A stretch of DNA of 64,000 nucleotides from Phytophthora hibernalis (lineage: Eukaryota; Oomycota; Peronosporomycetes; Peronosporales; Peronosporaceae), in contig JAAKBF010000171.1 in NCBI GenBank assembly GCA_012656075.1, positions 1,364,001-1,428,000 on the forward strand, read 5' to 3'. The notes below the pieces were generated by a model. That model was not told the DNA's origin. It saw nothing but the letters and a program-made list of their open reading frames with translations, and did no database searches. Position 1 is the first letter of the stretch. Every line of letters begins with the position of its first letter. Below are positions 1-10,060 of this stretch, piece after piece. The position numbers and the translations under genes were made by a program.

Positions 1-27
1 CTATTTAGTCTTAGGTACTATAGCTTC

Positions 28-1260
28 CTATGCATGCAGTGTCTTCAGCAGATACCGCATCCTGAAGTATCGTAGAAGGCTTTTTGACGGGGACGTTGAC
101 AAGGCTATTCCTCTCACGGTACACTCGAAGAACAGCAGCACCAGCGGACCGCAGTTGTAGCCATCTGATTGCTTCAAACGTTCCTCTCGTTTAGCTACCA
201 TCGACTTCGTGGTCTCGACGAACAAAGTTTCGACGATGGTTTCGCATTCCTCGAAGTGCTTCTATTTTTGCTGAGGGTCAAACACAGTGAGCGTTTGTGG
301 TGTCGATTTCAGGTCGAACACGACGCCGCACCAGTGATTTTTGTCGAGGTGGAGTGGAAGTAGCACGAATCCATTGCGGCTGTGAAACGGCTCGCTACCT
401 TCGATAATCTTGTATTTACTTTCGATATCTTCAGTCCCACAAAATGCCGGGAAACGATGCCAATCGGACCGTATTCTTCGTGAAGCGTTGTCATACCGTG
501 CATTAAGGCGTCATCGTTGAGCCATTCGTCTTCGCGAAACCGTAATATAGCGTCATTACGAATCCGTCCGAATGGCGATTCTCGAGTCATAGTCAATAAC
601 AAACTCCGAATTGCTGCAGTAGCGCTATCTTTACCAATATTTAGGTATTCATCGAGACCAGGCGGTACTGATAGTCGATTTAATGAAGTCGATTGAACCC
701 ACTCCATGGTGCCAGATACCGCGGTCAGAGTTTGCATCACTTGATGATATTGAGCCATCACGTATAGCTGATCTTGGCTAAATACTCCAACCCTTGGTAC
801 TCGAATGCCGACAGGTTGATTGATCTCTGGGAGTGATTTTGCATACTCATCCAAAAGCCGGAGACATTTCGCCACAAATTGTTCAGTAAAAACAAACTTA
901 ACTTCGCGAGCACACTCGTGAGGGGCAATCAACTTAGCAATAGCTTGTTTTCTTGGGCCCAGTGTTGTCACGGTGAAACCACCTAAAAACTCGTGAGCAG
1001 ACTCATAACCGAAAGTAGATTTCAGCACTCGCGATACGTTTGAGTGTGGACACTGGTACAAGTGTCCCTTGGAACAGATTCGTGGCCTCCTTGCGCGAGT
1101 CGGTCATTCGTTGTCGTTTTTCTTTCTGTTTCTGGCCTTTCCGTATTTTGGGGCGTCCTCTGCTCTTGGTACTCTTTGAGACGAAGAAAGAAACGTCCTC
1201 GCTGGAGCTGGAGCTCTGGTTGGGGTCCTCGCGACTTCGTCTCTTCACAGGCAAAGTCAA
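28..1260 (-). pseudogene. C48 (Ulp1/SENP-like) cysteine protease domain at the 3' end of the MULE
   Basis: A basic linker near 1260-1003 (KSRGRPKIRKGQKQK) is followed by an unrecognised helical region (1061-400) and then an Ulp1-type catalytic core. The core shows KNHWCGVVFDL (catalytic His), LTVFDPQQ (Asp), KQSDGYNCGPLVLLFFE (oxyanion Gln and nucleophile Cys), in the order and spacing of deSUMOylating proteases. One frame change near 385-395 and an in-frame TAG just after FDPQQK (about 267) break it. Whether it was one polyprotein with the transposase or a separate gene cannot be settled here. Known MULE-borne Ulp1 domains have no proven role. Confidence 0.75.
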
Positions 1261-1319
1261 ACCAGAAGCATTTACGCTTGCGTCTTCAAGAGGGTGTCCT
1301 TGAGGTGGTGATACTCCGG

Positions 1320-4143
1320 CTATGGGTTATTCGATTCTCGGCACTTCGACGCTGTGACTCTCGATTGGAGGAACATCGTCGTTGTGACTTTCGCTTGGTG
1401 CCACTCCGTCAATGTGACCTGGTTCAGACCCTTGATCTTTTCTGTGACAGCTTCGAGCGTTGGAGGAACATCATCCTCGCTGGGACTCACGACCACGTCG
1501 CTTGCTGGAACCGCTGCCGATAACTGAAATAGCGGGTTCACTTCTGACAGTCGGCCAGACCGCACCGAAGTTTCGGAGCCAAACGGAACATCACCACCAA
1601 CTATAATCTCCTCAAAGTGCTTTAAAGTCACCAGCATCTTCGTGAAAACAGGTGTACCGTTACGACTCATGATGTCGGCTATTCGCGTCGCAACGACGTG
1701 ATATACGCGAAAATTGTTGGTGCCATTAAGAACCTTGTATCGGAACGCTGTTAACGTTAACGAAGAGTCGCTAACTCGAAACGAACTGCACCCAGCTTCG
1801 TCGTCCGCTGTGTCATCCTCGTTAACAGGAATGTTCAGTGGACATGTTAAACTCCACCGCGGGTGGATATGCTTGACCGGAATTGCACTCTTGTTCGACA
1901 GCAGTCGCCAATAGATGACATGGCGACAAGGTAGCAGCTCCGCCCTCATGAATGTACAGGAGCATCTGTAAGTATTCATAATGAACAAAATGAAGAGAAA
2001 TGATAAGTTCCAATTCAATGCAAGGAATTGATTCAATACAAACTTACGCTTGTGTCAATGTGATACTTGCGCTCCAGTTCCGCCAAGGATATCAGCTTAA
2101 ATACGTGATCTTGCAGCTCTCGAATATTATACTGTGTCTTTCGGTCGTTCGCTACACGCAATCGTCTCTCAACGAGCTGGTACGCGTGTTGACTAACTTC
2201 CTTGGTCAGCTTTTCCAGTTCCGCATCCGCCCCGCTGTAACGCATATAGCCAACATCCGTCATCTTCTTCGCGTACTCCATTTCAGCGATTGACTGCAAG
2301 AACATGAGTGTATCCACACATTCATCAAGCATCATGGTGGGCTTCAGTACGTCTTTTAAATGCCCCAGGCGGCCTCCAGGCTAGCAAACCCACGCAGAAG
2401 AAGATGTTAATAATGTAACTCACCATGTTTATAGTGATCGTGAAAGTCGTACCGATTGTTAGTGGTGTTGCCTAGATGAGGGACGTCCACCCGTCCGTAT
2501 CCGCTCCACGTTTCTCTGCACTGGTGCCAATTCGCGTTGGAGTATTTCAAAAACGAATGATCGGCCTCCGGAACGTCTTCATGTTGCAGAATTTGCTTGT
2601 CTTCCACGATATAGTACAAATACTTTCGACCGGTCTCGTATTCAGCCTCTGTATGTGCATTCATCATCATGTGTACAGCATCTTCCACCTTGTCACGATC
2701 CAGCACTCCGTATTCTCGTTTTGCCACCTCGGTTCGAAGGTACTTCACGACGTGAAAAATACACAGAAGAATGCGTGCACCAGGAAAAGTATCTCCAAGC
2801 AATGAAATCTCTCCAAAGTCCTTGTCCACAATGATGACACGCACTTGATCCCACGTGGGGTTGAAAGACTTAAACGAGGTAATCGCATCAGTAAGACATT
2901 CTGCACTCTCGTTTTCCATGAGTGCGTGCTGCATGTACTGCCCCTGTATACAACATAATATCACGGAAGTCACAAGACCGCAGCAGAGTCACAAAGTCAC
3001 AATACAGCCACAAAGTCACAATTCAGTCACATAACAGTCACAGCAGCACAATAGAGTTCATAAAGCCACAAAGTCACAGCACAGTCAATAGAGTCACAGC
3101 AAAGTCACACAGTGTTAGACAAAATATTCGTACAAGAGTTGCAAACTCAGTCGATACACGTACGTGTCCAAAAACGTCGTGGATCATAAAGCTGGAGAGC
3201 TTGTAGCGGGCGTCGTTGGTGTTATGAGTCGCGTCAATCATCAGCACCTCCGGAAACGCCTCGAAAAATCTTCGCATTTGATGCGTCTGGAACGTGATAG
3301 TCTGAGCCAACTTGTCGTCGTCCACGTAGATAGTGGCTGTGTTTTCCTTTCGAGAACCGCAAAAGTCGCGCAAAACAGACTCCAATCTAGCCTCAACAGA
3401 GGTTGTCTCGCGGCGCGCATCCTTCAGTTTCTGGACGAAGTTGTGGACATCTCTCAGCGTAACCTTCTCCCTAAAGACAGCAAATAACAAATAAGTTTAA
3501 TTAACTAGCATGCTAGCGAGACCTCACGAGGCATCTTACCCGTTTTCCGTCTCAAATACTCCAAGATGAGCTTCTTTTTCCCCAGCCATTTGGAGCTCGT
3601 CGACGAAGTTAATCACATCCGCCTCATCGACGCGGCGGTTGACAGGATGGTTTTCGTAAGTCACTGATCCCAGCCCGTGGTTGTGCGTCGTGTTTAGCTG
3701 CGTCACGGTCACTTGGAAGCCCCTGTCCGCCGCCCACACCACCGTGAGTGACAGTTGCGCATCACATTGCGTAGATTTCACGAAGTAGTTCTTTCTCTTT
3801 CCTTTTGAGCGACTTGGGCGGTTCCAACCATGCGTACAGCATAGCCGACGGTGGTATTTTTCGAACGCGAGCGGGATCTGCGTCTTAGCCGTCAGCGTAC
3901 CCCTCCTGTCTAGATCAGCATTCCTCGCGGCCACGCTCGTAGACGTCCGCTTCTTGAATGTTTGATGCGTTGCATCCTGATACGCGGCGAAAGCTGCAAA
4001 GAAGTCCTCCCAGCTTGCATATTGGCGCTGTTCCAGTGGGGTGCATAGACAGTAGTTGCATGGACGTGGGCCTCGGGGGCGGTTGCCCCTGTCGGCTCGA
4101 TGTCAGCCTCCGCGCCGGAGCTCGACGACGCGACACTCGCCAT
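1320..4143 (-). pseudogene. MULE transposase with FAR1-type domain and SWIM zinc finger
   Basis: The likely start is the ATG at 4143, reading MASVASSSSGAEAD. A frame change near 4025 leads to SWEDFFAAFAAYQD, typical of the N-terminus of FAR1-type zinc-finger domains, with Cys/His residues ending in NTTHNHG near 3680. The transposase core shows VLMIDATHNTN (first catalytic Asp) near 3230 and VIIVDKDFGE (second Asp) near 2840, then an FHVVKYLR helix. Exons join in frame across an intron at 3471-3539 and a 220-nt intron at 2944-3163, giving FGHGQYMQHALMENE. Further splicing near 2381-2423 leads to GHLKDVLKP. The SWIM finger reads CSCTFMRAELLPCRHVIYW near 1940. The SWIM exon is not in clean frame with the exon before it, and a stop lies near 1320, so the gene is probably dead. 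Confidence 0.8.
2971..3111. repeat. GTCACA-type simple repeat inside a transposase intron
   Basis: On the plus strand the stretch is an irregular array of the words AGTCACA and CAGTCACA. It lies within the 220-nt intron (2944-3163) of the MULE transposase and makes that intron much longer than its neighbours. It contains no coding signal. Confidence 0.8.
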
Positions 4144-5218
4144 GCTTCGTATTTTCGGTGGATTTCGAAATGAAAGGTTGAGAGACGACCGGGGAGGAGG
4201 GGGAGGTGTTTCTCTATTTTCAAATATAGGGAAATTTAATGCGTGCTCGGAATTTTTTTGTTTCGGTTTTTTTAAATTACACCCACTGTCCACTTCCATA
4301 AACTATTGCAATTCCATCGACAGAAAATAGATTATTGGTGCGCTGGAATTGTACCCAATTTGATAGCTCTACCCTGTCCAGTGCTCATTGGCCTGCATTT
4401 TTGCTCAAGAACAGAAGAATCTCCATCAGGAACGGCTACAGCGACTGTAGCTGCTGTCCTTGAGGTCCGCCAAACAACCCAAGAAGATGCCCCTGGCAAT
4501 AAATAATCGATAAAAATACTTTATTTTTAGCTCGCCACAATAAATTATTGGAACACATCTATTGCAATAATTGCCACACGAATTTATTTTTCGGCAGGGC
4601 TCATACAGCGCGGCCTTCCTACCCCCGCGCCGCCGCCGTTATGCCTACACGCGCTCTCACACGCTCACGGTGAGCCTCACCTCCGTTGAAACTCCGGGTG
4701 CTAGGAACTTACATGTAGTTGCGGCCAAAGACCTTGGTTTACCCAGGTTGTACCGGTAGTCGCGAATAATAAAGATGGGTGGTGACGAATAATGAATCCC
4801 AACGACCGACCATAGGGCGTCTAGCGCATGCTCATGCATGGCTTTCGCCGGTTCACAAGAAATCTGCTTAACTTCTTTCACATAAAGGTACTCCTCATCA
4901 AAATCCACAACAAGCCACTAATTTTGCGTATCCATACATGCGGTCGAGAACTGCACATATTCCTAATCGTGTCATTTTGCCAATTTAGTGCATGTGTAGC
5001 GCTGCCAGTCTGAGGCACTCTACCCACAATTGCGGGGTTTGCCATACGGGCGAAAACTGGATCAGATCCCGATCGTGTAGCATCCGACACTGGCGATTCT
5101 CTCCCATGACTACCGCGACACGAACAGCAAAAGTTGTCGTGTCCTCATAGCGTACTTGCCAATTTCCCAAACTGCGACCAAGCTTTCTCCTTGAGGGTGT
5201 TAATAACGTTCTTCTTGC
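4144..5218. other. Spacer between MULE and elicitor relic, no supported gene
   Basis: The stretch has only short unconvincing ORFs. It has AT-rich segments (4500-4590) and a GC-rich patch near 4610-4660. No transposon domain, tRNA or repeat array was recognised. The promoter of the elicitor relic would lie at its right end but I see no motif I can defend. Confidence 0.5.
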
Positions 5219-6596
5219 ATGGTGATGTTTTCAAAACCCTTCGCATTTATTGGTGCCGTCGCATTGGCATCAACGGCGATGGTCCATGGCTCGCCGCTGC
5301 AGTACGACCCGTACACACCGGTGAACATTTCTGTCCGCCTCACACCTTCGCACCCGGCTTACGGTGGGCAGGTGAAGGAATGCGTCAAGCCGATCATCCC
5401 CGAAGACCCGAAGACCCGAACAAGGTGAAGGCTGAGTCGCTAACGATACAGGGTTCGATGTATCGCAAATTGATGAGCATGGAGGACTCGACTAGCTCCG
5501 ACATCCAAGATCTGGAAACCTATTTCGGATCGAAGATGGAAGTCAATTTCCAGACCCTCAGGAGGCAGTACATGTCCGGGACAGCACCGACTACTCCATG
5601 GGCGAGCAGCTACTGGCCCACCTCCCAAGACGGCATCAACCACGTCTGGAAGAGTGGCGAGGCTTGTCCCGCTGAAAAGTACGCTAAGGCCTACGGCTTG
5701 AACGTCACTGAGTTCAAGAACAAGGTCTCGTCAAACAACGGCGTCGATTCGCTCAAGCGCAACACCGCATGCAAGGCCGATACCGACTGCACGAGCCGTA
5801 AGGACGGCAGCGTCTGCGCCAAGCGTGACGGCATGGCCACGGGCTATTGTATCCCGGGCTGGTTTGGTATCTGCCATGCATGGGCCCCAGCAGCCATCCT
5901 TGAGCCGGAGCCGCAGTGTGATGTGACGAAGAACGGTGTTACTTTTCACGTCATCGACATCAAGGGGCTAGTAACGACTGTGTACGATGGAGCTGCCATC
6001 CAGACTGTTTTCACTGGTGCTCGCTTCAACGGACCGGACTCTCCGGTCAACACGGATCAGTACGGTCGGTACAACAACCCAGCTCGTCGTGACTTGGGTG
6101 CCGGTACTACTACATCGCTATCGCCAACATCATGGGCAAGCAGATGCGTTCATTCGTCGTGGACGTGACGGCCGAAGCCGAGGTGTGGAACCAGCCCGTG
6201 CGCTCGTACCGAGTCAAGAACATGGAGATTGTGAACACTTTAATGGCCTCGTTGAAGTATTTCGGCACGTTCAGGTACCCGTTCAACGACAAGATGGTTC
6301 GTTTAGCGTATGTGAAGACCACATTCAGCTGGATCTCCGAGTCCTACGACAACGGCCCACTCGTGTCAACGGGTCGGATCAACTCGTACACTGTGTCTAA
6401 GGACTACGAGTACCTGCTGGAGCTGGACGCCAACAACAACATCATCGGCGGTGAGTGGGTGGGGCAGTCGAAACAGGACCACTCGGACTTCTTGTGGTTC
6501 CCGACCTCCAAGCCCGCCGCAAACTCCGTCACGAACGTTGGTCTGAGCTATGCCAACGTGTTGGAACTACTCCAGCTATCTCAGTCCTGTGCGTAG
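5219..6596 (+). pseudogene. Transglutaminase elicitor relic (GP42 / M81D-like)
   Basis: The start at 5219 gives a secretion signal (MVMFSKPFAFIGAVALAST). The body has the features of oomycete cell-wall transglutaminases: LETYFGSKMEVNF, a Cys-rich stretch near 5770-5860, WFGICHAWAPAAILEPEP (the Cys is the likely catalytic nucleophile) near 5860-5910, YYIAIANIMGKQMRSF near 6110, and VWNQPVRSYRV near 6190, which corresponds to the immunogenic surface peptide of this family. Members are calcium-dependent, cross-link proteins at the cell wall and are recognised by plants. The gene is broken twice. An exact 8-bp tandem duplication at 5401-5416 shifts the frame, and a second shift lies near 6100-6110. 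No internal stop occurs within the three aligned segments, so the breaks look recent, or could be assembly errors. Confidence 0.85.
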
Positions 6597-6802
6597 CCAT
6601 GTTGAATGCTGAATGTTGTATTATACATGTAGTATTTCGAAGTAAATACAGTGCTATTTCTTGTTCCTGATTCAATTTAGTAAATGTTGTATTTTATTTT
6701 TGAAGATAAGTTATTCCCAAAAATCACAATTTTGTTTTTCTCTTATCCCGGTCTGAACTTCCAGCGTCCCCGTTGCACGACGTTTGGTGTCATTTATTGA
6801 CC

Positions 6803-7528
6803 ATGGCCGAGTCTCTCCTCGTGACGATTGTTCGCGTCTGTGCGTCTCTGGCTGCGTGTGGTCTCTTTGCGAGTCTCTTGCCGGCCATCCGAGTGGTGCA
6901 CCAGCAGAAAAGCACCGCCAGCATGCCCAGTGTGCTGCCGGTGCTATCCATGGTGGCGAACTGCGTGGCTTGGGGGCTCTACGGCCTCCTCATCGGGGAC
7001 TACTTCCCTCTCGTAGCTACGAACATTGTGGGTCTTGCGTTTTCGCTGCTCTACCTGGTCGTGTACTACCGCCACGAGTCCAACAAGGTTAATCTGAGAC
7101 TAGAGATTCTGGCCACGACGCTGCTGCTCGCGGGGCTCGTGCTCTACCCGTTCATGGCGAAGTCCGAAGGTGTGGAAGAAGAGACTGTGCAGGTCATTGT
7201 GGGTTTCATTACAGTGGCCATTTCCGCCGTCATGTTCGGCTCGCCGCTGGTTCTAGTGAAGAGAGTGATTCAGGAACGCAACACGGACCTGCTGCCGCTG
7301 GCTATGATCGTCTCGGGGGCTGTCAACTGCGTACTCTGGCTTGTCTATGGACTACTACGACACGACGTGTTTGTGATTGCACCAAATGCAGCCAACTTGC
7401 TGCTGGGGTTATACAGCTCGGACTCTTTTGCGTGTTCCCGCGTGGTAAGACGTACGACACTGTTGACTCGGAGACCCCGAGTCAAAAAGCAAACATGGAG
7501 CAAAGGGCGACGGAATGAGTGCGACTGA
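6803..7528 (+). CDS. SWEET-family sugar transporter with 3' frameshift
   Basis: The ATG at 6803 (MAESLLVTIVRVCAS) is preferred over the longer upstream reading because it begins the first membrane helix. Seven hydrophobic segments follow in the 3+1+3 layout of MtN3/SWEET facilitators, with SMPSVLPVLSMVANCVAW in the first repeat and LPLAMIVSGAVNCVLWLVY in the second. The seventh helix starts APNAANLLLG, then the frame slips at about 7408. The next frame continues naturally as VIQLGLFCVFPRGKTYDT and ends in a TGA at 7516-7518. A third frame (7516-7679, acidic, MSATDAETEDELEKS) is also open and resembles a cytosolic tail. The annotated frame therefore loses the end of helix 7. It is either a sequencing slip or a damaged gene. 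The role would be bidirectional sugar transport in a membrane. Confidence 0.85.
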   Translation: MAESLLVTIVRVCASLAACGLFASLLPAIRVVHQQKSTASMPSVLPVLSMVANCVAWGLYGLLIGDYFPLVATNIVGLAFSLLYLVVYYRHESNKVNLRLEILATTLLLAGLVLYPFMAKSEGVEEETVQVIVGFITVAISAVMFGSPLVLVKRVIQERNTDLLPLAMIVSGAVNCVLWLVYGLLRHDVFVIAPNAANLLLGLYSSDSFACSRVVRRTTLLTRRPRVKKQTWSKGRRNECD

Positions 7529-8409
7529 TGCAGAGACTGAGGACGAACTAGAGAAAAGCACTACAGTAGTTGAGGATAACGACGAGCGGAGCAGCACAGT
7601 TGAAGACCTGGAATCAGGACCCAGAGACAGCGTAGCACACCAGTCTGCCAAAAAGAAGATTACGACCAAGGTGCGCTGAAAGCAATGGTGATTCGAAGGG
7701 AAGCGTTTGCTGGTAGCTGTGGTGGTTTGTGCAGTCTCCTGGGTTTGCTACCCCAGGAAAGCACTATCAAACGTTTAAGCGCACGTCTGAGTCAAAGGCT
7801 TCTAAAGTGCAAGACAAAGTTTGGTGTTACGTGTTACCCTACGAAGGTTCTGCGTCCACCTCAAGAATACTTCCCGACGAGAGCAAGTGGAATACATTGC
7901 GAATCGCTACGCTGGATATTAATGTGAATTACGACAACGTACAGTATCCAAGGACCTCAAGAACGGTGTGTCGTTGCAAGATGTAATTTGTGTGGTAAAG
8001 CTGGAAGTGTCGTGTAATTCTTCAACTGGATCGTCAACCGAGACCCCCACTCTCATCTCAGTTCAGATCTCAACTACTTGTACTACGTAGTAAGTTGTTG
8101 ACCTGCACATCCACAAATATTTTTCGAAAACCGTGGCAAATTCGTTTCCTCTTTTTGAGAACAGGTATGCTCCAAGCACGTATGCACTTACGGTGAGAAT
8201 GAGCTCCGGTTTATAGCAACAAGCGGTGGAAGCGGGCTAGGCTCAGCTGGTAAATTGTATATCATGATGGACGCCACCGATGTCCACATGTTAAATGACG
8301 GCCAGCCGTGTCTATTCTGCAGGTTTGAAAGGTGGGCATGGCTAAAAGAGTTCATTCTGCAATTTTCAATCCATCCACCCAGTCTCCTCAAGCCCCCACT
8401 CCAGCAATA
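7529..8409 (+). other. SWEET 3' tail remnant and an unrecognised coding-like fragment
   Basis: 7529-7679 continues the acidic, Ser/Thr-rich tail in a third frame ending with KKKITTKVR. From about 7685 to 7986 an open stretch reads KVQDKVWCYVLPYEGS and later NTLRIATLDINVNYDNVQY, which looks like protein sequence but matches no family I recognise. 7990-8400 shows no gene. Confidence 0.35.
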
Positions 8410-8916
8410 ATGAAGGTCTTCCAGGTTCTCATCATCGCCACTCTCGCCATCGCTGGCACCTCAGCCCAGAATGCAGCTGCCACCAATGGAGCGACCGGAA
8501 CCTCCGTCGCTGCTTCCACAGCAGCGTCGAGCACCGGCGCAGCGACAACTGCTACAGGTGCATCAACGGCGGGTGCATCGACATCTGGTACCTCCACTGC
8601 GGCATCGGGGACTGGTGCGACCGGTAGTGCTGCTGCCGGTGCTTCCACCGCTGGATCGGCTGCGACCGGCGCCATCTCATCTACGGCTTCTAGCACCACC
8701 GGCTCCACCGCCACGACGACGAGCTCGTCCACCACTTCCACGGCCGGATCATCCACTACGGCGTCCTCCTCCACGCTGGACTCGTCCTCCTCGGGTACTT
8801 CGAGCTCATCGGGGTCCTCCGCTTCGGCGTCCACTTCAGGATCGAGCGGTGCTTCACAAGTGTCTTTGGGAGCTGCGGCGGCTGCTATCTTTGCGGTCGG
8901 CGCCTACTTCCTGTAG
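8410..8916 (+). CDS. Secreted Ser/Ala/Thr-rich protein with GPI-type C-terminus
   Basis: The start at 8410 is chosen because it opens directly into a signal peptide, MKVFQVLIIATLAIAGTSAQ. The remaining 148 of 168 residues are almost only Ala, Ser, Thr and Gly, the composition of heavily O-glycosylated surface proteins. The end is a small-residue stretch followed by a hydrophobic tail (SLGAAAAAIFAVGAYFL) with no basic residues after it, as in GPI-attachment signals. It is probably a cell-wall or surface mucin-like protein. A long ORF on the opposite strand is a composition artefact. No enzyme domain is visible. Confidence 0.8.
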   Translation: MKVFQVLIIATLAIAGTSAQNAAATNGATGTSVAASTAASSTGAATTATGASTAGASTSGTSTAASGTGATGSAAAGASTAGSAATGAISSTASSTTGSTATTTSSSTTSTAGSSTTASSSTLDSSSSGTSSSSGSSASASTSGSSGASQVSLGAAAAAIFAVGAYFL

Positions 8917-9082
8917 ATAGTTGACAGTGAATGAGGTGCTATGCCGACGCACGCGAGCACCATGTATCCTCATTCTAAATCTACCTGTTCTGTAGACTTT
9001 GCATTTTTGTGTTTGTCTTTGTTGTAAATGCCACTCGCTAATTTTGGAGCTGCCTGTTAGCAAACAACAGCCTTTGTTGCCC

Positions 9083-9978
9083 ATGCAGCGCCCTAGGCAG
9101 CGTGTCAACAACCCCATCGTGTTCTTTGACGTAGCAATCGGCGAGAAGACTGCTGGCCGACTGCTTATTGAGGTAATCACATTCGCCAGAAGCTGTCCCA
9201 TTGTCACTAAGGCTCACTTCAGCACATGATGCTTGACTCTAGTTGCGTGCAGATGTGGTGCCTCGAACCGCGGAGAATTTTCGACGACTTTGTACAGGTG
9301 AAACGAAAGAGACTCGATCAGGACGGCGCCGTCACTACGCACGATGGTAAGTTTGGAGAGCAACACTTGAAACTTTGAGAGAGTTTGGGGGTAACCTTGC
9401 ATGGTCTTGTCGTGGTTGTTCCAGCCCCTTTCACCGCGTCGTCAAGGATAAATTCTGCCAGTCGGGAGATTACGCCGTACGTCATCGTGTTCAAACGAAG
9501 AGTTCCTTCGCTGACGTGTTGTTTCGTTTCCAAGAACCATGACGGGTCCGGCGGTGAGTGCACGTTTAAGCACAGCCCCTGCCACATCAGTCCGATAGAA
9601 GAAGACTCAATTTCTTCACCTGGGAGAAAGCCATCCGAAGCGCCTACTTCACCATCGACGTTTGACGATGAGAACTTCATTTTACGCCACACTGGGGCCG
9701 GCGTGCTCTCCATGGCCAACGCTGGCCCAGACTCCAACACGTGCCAATTCTATCTGCATTTCGCTCCCGTAAGTCTCATTGATCGCTTTACCATCAAATG
9801 CTCACTCACTGTGACATTGCAGCAACCGAACCTTGATGGCAAGCACGTGGTCTTCGGGTGCCTCGTGGATACCGAGAGCCACGCTTTACTGGATCAAATC
9901 AACGCAGTCGCAACCGCAAGAGGAGATCCCAAACAACCTGTCAAGATAGCTCGAGCTGGTCAACTTTTCCCTGCTTAG
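9083..9978 (+). CDS. Divergent cyclophilin-type peptidyl-prolyl isomerase, five exons
   Basis: Exons fitted to GT-AG borders are 9083-9172, 9243-9346, 9425-9476, 9535-9768 and 9823-9978. Together they give 636 nt, in frame, 211 residues. Motifs in order are NNPIVFFDVAIGEKTAGRL, VVPRTAENFRRLCTGE, PFHRVVKD (catalytic Arg), GVLSMANAGPDSNTCQFYLH, and NLDGKHVVFG. The loop after NHDGSGGE carries an extra Ser/Pro/Glu-rich insertion of about 25 residues (SPIEEDSISSPGRKPSEAP). The usual active-site Phe after Gln is followed by Tyr-Leu, and the Trp before LDGKH is Asn, which suggests altered activity or cyclosporin binding. Introns are 70, 78, 58 and 54 nt. The call is firm at family level; the catalytic state is inferred. 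Confidence 0.8.
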
Positions 9979-10060
9979 GTAAAAAAAATTGCTGGGCCTC
10001 GTCCCAGACACTATTCACTGTCGCCTTATAGTTGTTCTCATTTTCGTTGCGGCATTTACG

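Larger units (their letters stand above)
28..4143 (-). mobile_element. Degenerate Mutator-like element (MULE) carrying a C48 protease domain
   Basis: On the minus strand the order is a FAR1-like DNA-binding region, a MULE transposase core, a SWIM zinc finger, a basic linker and an Ulp1-like cysteine protease. The coding blocks alternate between frames. Some changes coincide with GT-AG introns (2944-3163 and 3471-3539 are convincing); others (near 390, 1325, 2040 and 4025) look like indels. I could not define terminal inverted repeats, and the left side may run beyond the window. MULEs with Ulp1-type domains are known in plants; calling this an oomycete counterpart is inference. Confidence 0.8.

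Noticed and set aside
2971..3111. Possible CRISPR-like array
   Set aside because: Units are short, irregular and lack spacers; it is a simple repeat within an intron of a eukaryotic transposase.
4571..4759. Small plus-strand ORF in the spacer left of the elicitor relic
   Set aside because: 62 codons, Arg/Pro-rich, no domain and no supporting context.
8388..8920. Long ORFs in other frames over the Ser/Ala-rich protein (minus 8388-8834, plus 8471-8920)
   Set aside because: Low-complexity GC-rich sequence lacks stops in most frames. Only the 8410 frame has a signal peptide and GPI-type tail.
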